NCBI GenBank assembly: GCA_022483015.1
Contig: JAKVOB010000001.1
Coordinates: forward strand, 868,001 to 932,000
DNA: 64,000 bases
Direction: 5' to 3'
DNA from: Atopobiaceae bacterium
GTDB taxonomy: Bacteria > Actinomycetota > Coriobacteriia > Coriobacteriales > Atopobiaceae
Shown piece after piece: positions 37,386 to 45,738 of this stretch (position 1 is the stretch's first letter; each line of letters starts with the position of its first letter). Below the pieces are notes generated by a model. That model made no database searches. It saw only the letters and a list, made by a program, of their open reading frames with translations, and had not been told where the DNA came from. The position numbers and the translations under genes are program-made.

Positions 37386-38746
37386 CGCGCCGCGCCCTTC
37401 TCGGGAGCGTCCTTCGCGGTCCTCTTCCTCGGGTCGATGACGGCCGGCATGGGCAGGTAGGCACCGGCGAGGCCAGCGAGCACCAGCCAGACGATGCTGC
37501 GCACCGGGAAGCACAGGATCAGGACGCCGATGGCGAGGAGGGGCTTCCTCGTCATGGCGGCCACGAGCGACGTGGTTACGACCGTGACGCAGAAGACGGG
37601 GTCGACGCCGGTGATGGAGGCCATGCCATAGCCGAGCGCGATGCCGGCGAAGATCGTGGGGAAGAAGCGGCCGCCCATCCATCCGAAGTGGATGCAGAGG
37701 TTATTGGCGAAGAGCTTCATGACTCCCGTGGCGATGAGGACGAATGCACCAAGACCCTGCCAGGTCCCCATGATCTCGGTGCCCTGGGCCTCGCCGGCGA
37801 ACATCGTGTAGGGGAGGAGCGAACCGACGAGTCCCATGAGGACACCACAGCCCACGGCCTTGGGGATGGGACGCTCGCCCACGCGGGCCGAGAGGTCGGC
37901 GAGGCTCACGTCGAAGGTGTTGTAGACACATCCAGCCAGCCACCCCACCAAGGCGAGCGGGCAGAACCAGATGAGGTAGGACAGGTCGAACGACGTCGCG
38001 CCGAATCGTGGCAGGCTCATGCTCGAGCCGAGCACGTCGTTCACCACCATGACACCGCCGAACGCCCCGAAGGCCGCGGCGGTGTAGAGGATGATCTTGG
38101 TGCGGCGAGGGTAGCGGTAGCCGGAGGGGTCGGGCGTGGCGTCATCCTCCTCGGCGGCCGAGGCCATCGGGAAGAACGGTGTGGAGAAGATTGCCGAGAG
38201 GGTGGCCGAGAGGGTAATCTCGCCCAGGTCCCTCACAGCCAGACCCGCGCGCTTGAGCCGGTCACCTATCCAGGTGCACCCGGCGGCGATGAGGCCGGTG
38301 AGCCCGGCCTCGGGGCCGATGGACCCGCCGAAGACGAGGGGTGCCGCAAAGGTGGCCAGTGCGGAGGGCAGGTCATGTACGTGGTAACCGCCGGTGCGCC
38401 TCACCTCGGCCATGACGTCCTCCATGGGCGTTGGCGGGTTGTGGAAGCGCCTGAGCAGTAGGCCGATCACGAGGCCACCTAGCGGGCAGATCACGAGCGG
38501 TGCCCACCACCAGGGGAGGAGTGCTGGCACAAGGTCCCAGAAGCCCTCCGTGAGGAAGTTGCTCAGCCAGAGCGCGGCCCAGGTCCCCAGACCCACGAGG
38601 AAGCCGGCGACCAGCGAGAGCGCGATGACGCCTGCGCTGGCGTCGGCCCGGGTACGGCCCTTGAGCTCGGCCCCGTCGAGGACGAGGCGCGGGTCCTCGG
38701 CCTGGTCGCCCTTCTCGTCCGTGCCCCTGTGCTTGCGGTCGCTCAT
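37382..38746 (-). CDS. ClC family chloride channel/antiporter
   Basis: A 454-residue membrane protein with the ClC architecture of many hydrophobic helices. The motif GGSIGPEAGLTGLIAAG near residue 140 corresponds to the GxxGxEGP signature with its gating Glu, but EGP is replaced by EAG. Bacterial ClC proteins exchange chloride or fluoride for protons. A charged N-terminal tail of about 40 residues precedes the first helix. The start overlaps the DeoR stop by 4 bp (ATGA), so translation is coupled. Ion choice is not apparent; the fluoride-specific CLCF motif GREGT-V is not visible. Confidence 0.78.
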   Translation of the reverse strand: MSDRKHRGTDEKGDQAEDPRLVLDGAELKGRTRADASAGVIALSLVAGFLVGLGTWAALWLSNFLTEGFWDLVPALLPWWWAPLVICPLGGLVIGLLLRRFHNPPTPMEDVMAEVRRTGGYHVHDLPSALATFAAPLVFGGSIGPEAGLTGLIAAGCTWIGDRLKRAGLAVRDLGEITLSATLSAIFSTPFFPMASAAEEDDATPDPSGYRYPRRTKIILYTAAAFGAFGGVMVVNDVLGSSMSLPRFGATSFDLSYLIWFCPLALVGWLAGCVYNTFDVSLADLSARVGERPIPKAVGCGVLMGLVGSLLPYTMFAGEAQGTEIMGTWQGLGAFVLIATGVMKLFANNLCIHFGWMGGRFFPTIFAGIALGYGMASITGVDPVFCVTVVTTSLVAAMTRKPLLAIGVLILCFPVRSIVWLVLAGLAGAYLPMPAVIDPRKRTAKDAPEKGAAR

Positions 38747-39495
38747 GGCCTAACCACCCTCACGTCGACGCCGTCATGTCGGAGCGTGTCCGCCGCGTCG
38801 GCAGGGATGCCGGAGTCGGTGATGACGCAGGAGAGCCTGTCGCCGAGGTGGAGCGGTACCACGCCCCGCTGCGAGAACTTCTCGCTCTCGGTGAGCACGA
38901 CTACGCCCGCAGCCTGCGAGGACATGTCGCGGACGGCCTGCGCACGGAAGGGATCGGCATTGGTGAAGCCGCCTGCGGGCGTGAAGCCGTCGGTGCCGAT
39001 GAAGAGGTGGTCCACGCTGAACTCACGGGTACAGAGGGCGAGCAGGGGGCCCACCATGACCTGGGCGTCACGCTGGTAGGCACCACCTAGCATGATGACG
39101 CTCACGGTGAGCCGGCCGCGTACGTAAGCTGCGATGAAGGCGCTGTTGGTGACGATGGTGACATCGTCCCTGTGGTCAGCGATGGCTGCTGCGAGCAGGG
39201 CGCAGCAGCTTCCCGACTCGATCATGGTCGTCTCGCCGTCGTGCACGAGGTCGAGGGCGGCCTCGGCGATGCGTCGCTTCTGGTCGTAGTGGCGGGCAAG
39301 GCGCCCGTTGATGTCATCGGCACTTCCCAAGAACGCGCTGCCATGCTCGCGCTGCACGATGCCGCGTTCGCAGAGCGCATCGAGGTCCTTGCGCACGGTG
39401 ACGGTGGACACGTCGAGGTCTCGGGCGAGGTCGGCCACGTCGGTGCGGCCCTGGTCGGCGAGGATCTGGAGGATCTGGTTGTCCCGCTTGCCCAC
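38743..39495 (-). CDS. DeoR family transcriptional regulator
   Basis: A 250-residue DeoR repressor: N-terminal winged helix (DNQILQILADQGRTDVADLA, then VSTVTVRKDLDALCERG) and a sensor domain with TMIESGSCCALLAAA and VMLGGAYQRDAQVMVGP-like stretches. It begins with GTG at 39495, with GGAGGTGA upstream. It overlaps the ClC gene, an odd partner for a sugar-phosphate repressor, and no sugar operon is adjacent, so its target is unknown. The sensor domain suggests a phosphorylated sugar ligand. Confidence 0.87.
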   Translation of the reverse strand: MGKRDNQILQILADQGRTDVADLARDLDVSTVTVRKDLDALCERGIVQREHGSAFLGSADDINGRLARHYDQKRRIAEAALDLVHDGETTMIESGSCCALLAAAIADHRDDVTIVTNSAFIAAYVRGRLTVSVIMLGGAYQRDAQVMVGPLLALCTREFSVDHLFIGTDGFTPAGGFTNADPFRAQAVRDMSSQAAGVVVLTESEKFSQRGVVPLHLGDRLSCVITDSGIPADAADTLRHDGVDVRVVRP

Positions 39496-39653
39496 CTGGT
39501 CACCTCCACGACCTCATCTGGTTCCGTTTGTCTCAGTATAGGTTACGAACGCAAGTGGATAGACATCGGATGGTGTCTGGCGAACGAGCGGTAGGAAGGT
39601 AGGTCGCGAGTGGGATGGTCTAGGGTGGGTGACGCCGCGGCTTGGGTGCCGCA

Positions 39654-39800
39654 AAATCGAGGTTGTACATCGTTCGTGGAACCCACCTCATATCGCTATT
39701 ACTTTTGATATATTGAACATGCTGGTAGACGGGGCGCCTACTAATCCGGGAGCTCATGCTGGCGCCCTATGCCCGCAGCAAACGATGTACAACCTCGATT
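39654..39800. repeat. Palindromic element with 20-bp perfect inverted ends
   Basis: AATCGAGGTTGTACATCGTT at the left end is repeated as its exact reverse complement at the right end, about 105 bp apart. The interior is AT-richer than its surroundings and contains no gene. The 857-bp gap from 39496 to 40352 otherwise holds the T-box leader (40045-40313) and about 240 bp in between with no recognisable feature. Candidates are a small non-autonomous transposable element or a long stem-loop. Confidence 0.7.
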
Positions 39801-40044
39801 ACTTGCCACCCAGGCCCTCCGAGCTGGCTTGGACGTCACGGAATCCCCTGTTGTGCCGACGAGGGAGGTCGCATGGCGGCTCGCGTTTGAACCGGGCGCG
39901 CGAGATATCGTGCGGGGAGCGTGCGCGCGTCTCCCTATCTCCTGCGTAATGCGTGGCTCCTTGCGAGTTCGTCGCATATGGCAGGCTTGCGAGACCTCAT
40001 GCGTGCCATGTCCGGGTGGCAGGCCCGTGCTATCATCCATAGCA

Positions 40045-40313
40045 GGCAATGACGGAGAGGTCCGCCTCGACCGCGTCGCCTTCGCACAAGAGAGGAAGCC
40101 CATGGGCTGGGAGGCTTCTGCGAAGGTAGGTCGGCGGAGTTCACTCTACCAGCTGCGAGCTCAACACGGGGACACCCGCAAGTAGGCGAGCCGTCAGTCC
40201 CACGGCACGGGACACTCAAGAGGGTCATGCCGGGAGAAATCCGGTGGGCCAATCAAGGTGGTACCGCGGAAGAGCTTCCGTCCTTGGGCATATGGGCCTG
40301 GGGACGGTTTTTT
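40045..40313 (+). promoter_or_regulatory. T-box leader of pheST
   Basis: This leader has the T-box sequence AATCAAGGTGGTACCGCG at 40251-40268, followed by a terminator (CCGTCC at 40278-40283 pairing with GGACGG at 40302-40307, then six Ts). In the 5' part a likely specifier loop reads GAGTTCACTC, with TTC (Phe) at 40140-40142 followed by A, as expected for a gene for phenylalanyl-tRNA synthetase. Uncharged tRNA-Phe would bind both sites, stabilise the antiterminator and allow pheST transcription. TATCAT at about 40031-40036 may be the -10 box. Confidence 0.9.
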
Positions 40314-40352
40314 GTTGGGGCGCGTGCGCGTCCGGGAAGGGGCATGTGAGCG

Positions 40353-41420
40353 ATGGCGATGATCGATGACCTCAAGGCTATCGAGGATGAGGCCCGCAAA
40401 GGCATAGGCGGTGCTCCCGACCTGGCCTCCCTCGACCGCATCCGTGTCGCGGTGACAGGTAAGAAGGGCTCGCTCACGGGTGTGCTCCGCGGCATGGGCG
40501 GACTTGCCCCCGACGAGCGCCCTGCCATGGGCAAGCGTGCCAACGAGGTGCGTGCCAACGTCGAGGCTGCCCTCACGGCCCGCAGGTCCGAGCTCGAGCA
40601 TCGGGCCCTCGAGGCGCGGATCGCGGCGGACTCCGTGGACGTGACCCTTCCGGGACGAGAGCCCCACGTGGGCTCCGAGCACCTCATCTCGCAGATCGTC
40701 GAGGAGATCGAGGACGTCTTCTGCGGCCTGGGCTACAAGGTCGAGGACGGCCCCTACGTGGAGTCGACCTACTACAACTTCACGGCCCTGAACGCCCCTG
40801 CCGACCATCCCTCCCGTTCGGCCCGCGACACCTTCTACGTCGAGGACAACGCACCCGAGGGCAAGGAGCCGCTCCAGCTGGGGCTCTCTGACGTGCTGCT
40901 GCGCACGCAGACCTCGGGCGTGCAGGTCCACACCATGGAGGCCCACCAGCCGCCCATCTATATGATCTGCCCGGGCACGGTCTTCCGTCCCGATACGGCC
41001 GACGCCAACCACCTCCCGCAGTTCACGCAGATCGAGGGCCTCGTGGTAGACGAGGGCATCACCTTCGCCGACCTCAAGGGCACCCTCGACTACTTCACGC
41101 GTGCCATGTTCGGCGAGGACCGAGCCACCCGCTACCGTCCCCACTTCTTCCCGTTCACCGAGCCCTCCTGCGAGGTCGACGTGTCGTGTGGCGTCTGCGG
41201 CGGCAAGGGCTGCCGCTTCTGCAAGGGCACCGGCTGGCTCGAGATCCTCGGATGCGGCATGGTCGACCCCAACGTGTTCGGCTATGTGGGCATTGACCCC
41301 GAGAAGTACTCCGGGTTCGCCTTCGGCATCGGCGCCGAGCGCGTCGCGGCCCTTCGCTACGACCTGCCTGACCTGCGTATGCTCATGACCGGCGACATGC
41401 GCTTCCTCCACCAGTTCTAG
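40353..41420 (+). CDS. pheS: Phenylalanyl-tRNA synthetase alpha subunit
   Basis: A 355-residue class II synthetase catalytic subunit. Motif 2 region PGTVFRPDTADANHLPQF and motif 3 GIGAERVAALRY are clear, and FPFTEPSCEVDV is typical of bacterial PheS. Near residue 275 there is CGVCGGKGCRFCKGTGW, four cysteines spaced like a small zinc ribbon, which occurs in some Gram-positive PheS proteins. Transcription is controlled by the T-box just upstream. A short hairpin (41461-41480) lies in the 86-bp gap before pheT. Confidence 0.95.
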   Translation: MAMIDDLKAIEDEARKGIGGAPDLASLDRIRVAVTGKKGSLTGVLRGMGGLAPDERPAMGKRANEVRANVEAALTARRSELEHRALEARIAADSVDVTLPGREPHVGSEHLISQIVEEIEDVFCGLGYKVEDGPYVESTYYNFTALNAPADHPSRSARDTFYVEDNAPEGKEPLQLGLSDVLLRTQTSGVQVHTMEAHQPPIYMICPGTVFRPDTADANHLPQFTQIEGLVVDEGITFADLKGTLDYFTRAMFGEDRATRYRPHFFPFTEPSCEVDVSCGVCGGKGCRFCKGTGWLEILGCGMVDPNVFGYVGIDPEKYSGFAFGIGAERVAALRYDLPDLRMLMTGDMRFLHQF

Positions 41421-41460
41421 CGAGGCCTGCCGCGCCTGCGGCAGGACGTGCGTATCCCCA

Positions 41461-41480
41461 GGGCCTTGGGACCAAGGCCC
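41461..41480 (+). other. Hairpin between pheS and pheT
   Basis: GGGCCTTGG and CCAAGGCCC pair almost without loop, so the outer bases form the stem. No U tract follows; more likely an RNA processing or stability site than a terminator, since both subunits are needed. Confidence 0.4.
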
Positions 41481-41506
41481 TTGCGAACCCAAGAAAGGCA
41501 GCACCT

Positions 41507-43969
41507 ATGCGCATCTCATACGAATGGCTGAACACCATGGTCGACCTGCCGGAGAAGCCGGAAGACCTCGTCAGCGAACTCATCCGCACCGGCACCGAGG
41601 TCGAGGCGACCGAGACGGTCGGTGCCAACCTCGATCACGTGGTGGTGGGGCAGGTCCTCACCAAGCAGCCGCACCCCGACTCCGACCACATGTGGCTCTG
41701 CACCGAGAGCGTGGGCGACGCCAACCTCGACAAGGACGGCAACCCCGCGCCCCTCCAGATTGTCTGCGGCGCCCAGAACTTCAACGAGGGCGACAAGATC
41801 GTGATCGCCATGATCGGTGCCGAGCTCCCCGGGAACGTGAGGATCAAGAAGAGCAAGCTGCGCGGCGTGGAGTCGCGCGGCATGAACTGCTCCGAGCGCG
41901 AGCTCGGCCTGGGCAGCGACCATGACGGCATCATGATCCTGCCGGCAGACGCTCCCGTGGGCATGCCCTTCTCGCAGTACCAGGGCACGTCGGACGTGGT
42001 GCTCGACTGCGAGATCACCCCCAACCGCCCCGACTGCCTCTCGATGGAGGGCGTGGCCGTGGAGGTCGGCGCCGTCCTCGACCACGACACCCATATCGAG
42101 CTCCCTGCCATCGAGCGCGAGGAGGTCCAGCGCAGCCGCGACCTCGTGGACGTCGAAATCGCCGACCCGGCCGTCTGCAGCCGTTACGTCGCCCGCGTGG
42201 TGCATGGCGTCAAGATCGGGCCGTCCCCCGAGTGGCTCGCGCGGCGCGTGATCGCGGCGGGAAGCCGTCCGATCAACAACGTCGTCGACGTCACGAACTA
42301 CGTCATGTACCTCACGGGGCAGCCGCTCCATGCCTTCGACCTCGGCAAGCTCTCCGTCCGCGACGACAAGCGCCACATCGTGGTGCGTCTCGCCAAGGAG
42401 GGTGAGCACCTCACCACGCTCGACGGTTGTGACCGCGCCCTCACGACTGACATGGCCGTCATCACCGACGACGGCCGTACCCCGGTGGCGCTTGCCGGCG
42501 TGATGGGCGGCCTCGACTCCGAGATCGACGACACGACCAGCGACGTCCTTCTCGAGAGCGCCTGCTTCGAGAAGGGCCGGATCTCGCGCACGAGTCGCTC
42601 GCTCGACCTCATGAGCGAGGCGTCCATCCGCTACGAGCGCCAGGTCGATGCCGCGAGCTGCGACGAGGTGTCCGACATCGCGGCGGCGCTGTTCGAGGCC
42701 TGCTGCGGCGCCACCGTGTGCCGCGGCCGGGTGGACGTGTACCCCGAGCCCGTCAAGGCTGCCACGATATTCCTGCGTCCGGACCGCGTCCGTGCGCTCG
42801 CGGGTGCCGACATCGACGACGCCTTCATGGAGCACGCACTCGTGCGTCTGGGCTGTGCCGTGCGTCCGGACCGAAGGGACCACCGCCTTGTGGTGGTGGC
42901 TCCCACGAACCGTCCGGACCTCACGCGTGAGGCCGACCTCGTCGAGGAGGTCCTGCGCCTCTGGGGCATGGGCGATGTGGAGGCGACGCTGCCCGCGGCC
43001 CGCAACCATGCCGGTGGCCTCACGGTCGACCAGCGCAGGCGTCAGCTCATCGGACGGACGCTCCGTGCGAGCGGCCTCTCCGAGACCCTCACGTACTGCT
43101 TCGCCCAGGACGGTGACCTCGACCGCCTCGGCATGCCCGAGGAGGGGAGGGGCATGGCCGTCCGCATCATGAACCCGCTCCTGGCCGACCAGGCCGAGAT
43201 GCGTCGCTCGTGCATCCCCGGGCTCCTGCGCTCGGTGGCCTACAACGTGGACCACGGCGTGGCCAACGTGCAGCTCTACGAGCAGGGTAGGATCTTCCAC
43301 GGCAAGGCCAACCAGAGCCAGCCCGAGGAGCCGAGCGTCATGGCTGCTGTCATGGCCGGTTCCTGGGCCGACGACACCTGGTGCGAGAAGTCGCGCCCGC
43401 TCGACTTCTTCGACGCCAAGGGCGTGATCGAGCAGCTCCTCGGGGCCCTGCGCATCACCAAGGTCCGCTTCCGCGTGGCCGATCCCGAGAAGTACCCCTG
43501 GCTCCAGCCTGGTCGTGCGGCCGAGGTCATGGCTGCCGGCGAGCTCCTCGGCTGGGTCGGCAACATCCATCCGCGCTCGCTCGAGGCCTTCGGGCTTGGC
43601 TGCGACGTCGTGGCCTTCGAGCTCTCGCAGGAGGCCCTGCTCCGCCTCGCGCATCGCGAGCTGCCCTACCAGGAGGTCCCCACGCTTCCCGGCGTCGAGG
43701 TCGACCTCGCAATCGTGGTCGACGAGGACGTCACGGCCGAGACCCTCGTGCAGCGCATCACGAGCGCCGGCGGGAAGCTCCTCGACGACGTCCGCCTCTT
43801 CGACGTCTACCGCGACCCGGTCCGCGTGGGGCCGGGCAAGAAGTCCATGGCCTTCTCGCTCACGTATCGTGCGGCCGACCATACCCTGACCTCCGAGGAG
43901 GTCGACCATGCGCATGCCAAGGTGGTGCGCAAGGTCTGTGCTGCCACGGGTGGCGAGGTCAGGGGCTAG
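41507..43969 (+). CDS. pheT: Phenylalanyl-tRNA synthetase beta subunit
   Basis: An 820-residue partner of PheS. The N-terminal tRNA-binding (EMAP-like) domain has VVVGQVLTKQPHPDSDHMW; then the B3/B4 editing domain, the B5 domain, the catalytic-like core with RRSCIPGLLRSV, and a C-terminal anticodon-binding FDX-ACB domain ending SLTYRAADHTLTSEEVDHAH. Length is typical (about 800). AAGAAAGG lies before the ATG at 41507. It forms the alpha2-beta2 enzyme with PheS and shares its T-box control. Confidence 0.95.
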   Translation: MRISYEWLNTMVDLPEKPEDLVSELIRTGTEVEATETVGANLDHVVVGQVLTKQPHPDSDHMWLCTESVGDANLDKDGNPAPLQIVCGAQNFNEGDKIVIAMIGAELPGNVRIKKSKLRGVESRGMNCSERELGLGSDHDGIMILPADAPVGMPFSQYQGTSDVVLDCEITPNRPDCLSMEGVAVEVGAVLDHDTHIELPAIEREEVQRSRDLVDVEIADPAVCSRYVARVVHGVKIGPSPEWLARRVIAAGSRPINNVVDVTNYVMYLTGQPLHAFDLGKLSVRDDKRHIVVRLAKEGEHLTTLDGCDRALTTDMAVITDDGRTPVALAGVMGGLDSEIDDTTSDVLLESACFEKGRISRTSRSLDLMSEASIRYERQVDAASCDEVSDIAAALFEACCGATVCRGRVDVYPEPVKAATIFLRPDRVRALAGADIDDAFMEHALVRLGCAVRPDRRDHRLVVVAPTNRPDLTREADLVEEVLRLWGMGDVEATLPAARNHAGGLTVDQRRRQLIGRTLRASGLSETLTYCFAQDGDLDRLGMPEEGRGMAVRIMNPLLADQAEMRRSCIPGLLRSVAYNVDHGVANVQLYEQGRIFHGKANQSQPEEPSVMAAVMAGSWADDTWCEKSRPLDFFDAKGVIEQLLGALRITKVRFRVADPEKYPWLQPGRAAEVMAAGELLGWVGNIHPRSLEAFGLGCDVVAFELSQEALLRLAHRELPYQEVPTLPGVEVDLAIVVDEDVTAETLVQRITSAGGKLLDDVRLFDVYRDPVRVGPGKKSMAFSLTYRAADHTLTSEEVDHAHAKVVRKVCAATGGEVRG

Positions 43970-44011
43970 TCACCGAGCCATGCCAGGGCCATTCCTGCTA
44001 GGATTGGTCGC

Positions 44012-44707
44012 ATGCCGAGCTGGAACATACATACCGCGCACGTCGAGCGGCTCCTCCATGACGAGGGGCCGCTCGCGCTGGGCGTGGGTGACGTGAACTG
44101 CTTCCTCTTCGGCAACTACGTCCCTGACATCTACGTGGGCTACATGGTGCCTGACGTCACGCACACGGTCCCCTATCACGCCACGCACCTCGCCACGCCG
44201 CATACCATCCCCATCCCGCGTTCCGACGAGTTCTGGAACACCTACGTGGCGGGTGCGCAGGAGCAGGGCCGTCCTGCGAGCGACGTCTGCCTGGGTGCCT
44301 GGGCGCACCTCGTGTGCGACAACGTCTACAACACCAACGTACGGGCCTTCAACGTGGCCCATGGGGTCCAGGCCGGCGAGCAGACGCGCATCCGCAAGCA
44401 GGGTGACTTCGACCGCTTCGGACGTACCCTGCCCATCACGATGCGCGTCGCCCTGACTGACGAGCTGGTGGCCGAGTGCGAGGCCTTCCCGCAGTATCCC
44501 ATCCTCGAGCCCGACGTGGAGCGCTCGGTCGCGGTGGCCGATGCCATCGTGGACGAGAATGCCGTCCATCCGCGCGGGGAGGGTGCCGACGAGCCCGAAT
44601 ACAGCCTGCTCACCGAGGACTTCTTCTTCGAGACCTTCGAGCGTGCCAACAGGGCGCTGCTGCTGAGGCTGCGCGACTACGGCGCATGGAGGCGCAGCCT
44701 GGGCTAG
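44012..44707 (+). CDS. Zinc-dependent phospholipase C-like protein
   Basis: A 231-residue protein. HTAHVERLLH at the N-terminus, FLFGNYVPDIYVG, DVTHTVPYH, and WAHLVCDNVYN near residue 108 together follow the metal-ligand layout (His, Asp, His, His, Asp) of the zinc-dependent phospholipase C / S1-P1 nuclease fold. It has no signal peptide, unlike secreted phospholipases, so it is probably cytoplasmic. Substrate is unknown. It starts 42 bp after pheT and may be read through from it. Its stop overlaps that of the convergent next gene by 4 bp. Confidence 0.6.
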   Translation: MPSWNIHTAHVERLLHDEGPLALGVGDVNCFLFGNYVPDIYVGYMVPDVTHTVPYHATHLATPHTIPIPRSDEFWNTYVAGAQEQGRPASDVCLGAWAHLVCDNVYNTNVRAFNVAHGVQAGEQTRIRKQGDFDRFGRTLPITMRVALTDELVAECEAFPQYPILEPDVERSVAVADAIVDENAVHPRGEGADEPEYSLLTEDFFFETFERANRALLLRLRDYGAWRRSLG

Positions 44708-45624
44708 CGGGTCTGTTGCGGCGCGGACCCCGCGTCGTGCTGGCCATGGTCGTGGCGCGCGCAGACCGCGGGCACGGTCGTCCGGCCGTCCTCCGAGGCA
44801 TCCGCCGACTCCCAGGCGACGCGCTCCCCGGCCACCGTCTCGTCCCAGATGAGGGGATGGATCTGCTCCTGCGGGATGAGGTTCACGGGTGTCCCGAGCT
44901 CCTGCGCGAGCATGTCATGGAGCCTTTGGGCGTCCTGCGCGGAGCAAGTGCCGTGGTGCTCTACGGCGAGGGTGGTGGCCTGGGGAGCGGCATGGTCCCC
45001 CTCGTCTGGGTCATGGAGCAGCCAGATGCGCCGTGCCGGGAAGGTGCCCCCCCAGCTCCGGCTGATGACGCCAGCAAGCGCTCGGGACACCTGGCCCAGG
45101 CGAGTGGCATCCGCGGCCGTGGGCTTGTGGGTCGGGTCAGGTTGGGGCCATGCGTCCTGATCACGCGCCATGAGCCGTTCCCAGCGCGCCCGCATGCGCA
45201 CGACGGCGATGTCATTCGCGACCAGGCACCTGAGCGTGGGCGACAAGGTGGTCGCTGCGGACCAGGCATCGGCCAGGGCATCATCGTCCAGCGAATGTGC
45301 GGTGCGGTCGTCCGCGAGGCGGGCGAGCGCGCGGACGCGTCGCCAGTCGACGCGTGCCGCAAGCCGTGTGGCGCAGGCGTTGCCCACGCCCCGCGCGTGC
45401 AACCCCACCACGCCGAGGAGCTGGAGCACCGAGGCTCGTGCCAGGGGAGTCGTGCGGAAGGCCTCCCAGGTCAGGCCAGATCTGCCGAGGAAGCGCCTGA
45501 GCTCGTCGGTGTCCTGCCAGAGCATGAAGAGGGCGCGCGCGTCGGCGGTCGTGGTGGCAAGCGAGGGGCAACCACCGTCGGTCGGCGACGCGCTCTCTGG
45601 CTCGTTGTTCTTCTCGTCCGACAT
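44704..45624 (-). CDS. Hypothetical protein resembling a HepT-MNT fusion
   Basis: A 306-residue protein I cannot name with certainty. Residues 30-145 (LFMLWQDTDELRRFL, then VDWRRVRALARLADDRTAH, then LADAWSAATTLSPTL) follow the pattern of HepT/DUF86 helical proteins, though the RX4-6HxY motif is degenerate. Residues 180-285 (RRIWLLHDPDEGDH, TTLAVEHHG, ELGTPVNLIPQEQIHPLIWDE) resemble the second half of a minimal nucleotidyltransferase (MNT); the GSxxxG and DxD motifs are missing. MNT and HepT normally form a two-gene toxin-antitoxin pair, so this looks like an inactive or repurposed fusion. The ATG at 45624 is chosen because upstream frame extension enters other genes. Confidence 0.5.
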   Translation of the reverse strand: MSDEKNNEPESASPTDGGCPSLATTTADARALFMLWQDTDELRRFLGRSGLTWEAFRTTPLARASVLQLLGVVGLHARGVGNACATRLAARVDWRRVRALARLADDRTAHSLDDDALADAWSAATTLSPTLRCLVANDIAVVRMRARWERLMARDQDAWPQPDPTHKPTAADATRLGQVSRALAGVISRSWGGTFPARRIWLLHDPDEGDHAAPQATTLAVEHHGTCSAQDAQRLHDMLAQELGTPVNLIPQEQIHPLIWDETVAGERVAWESADASEDGRTTVPAVCARHDHGQHDAGSAPQQTR

Positions 45625-45738
45625 CTCCCGCCGTCCTTCCTGGGGATTCCGTCCTACACTGTCAGGGTAGCCCAACCGCGTGCCCTCCATGGCGCGCCGC
45701 GCATCCATGCCAAGGTCTCCCTCGAGAGGAGCATTCCC

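Noticed and set aside
39769-40185. 138-codon plus-strand open frame between the palindromic element and the T-box
   Set aside because: It runs into the T-box stem I, starts inside the inverted repeat arm region and has no ribosome site or family features.
41516-43915. 799-codon minus-strand open frame opposite pheT
   Set aside because: Antisense shadow of pheT; biased composition and no recognisable domain.
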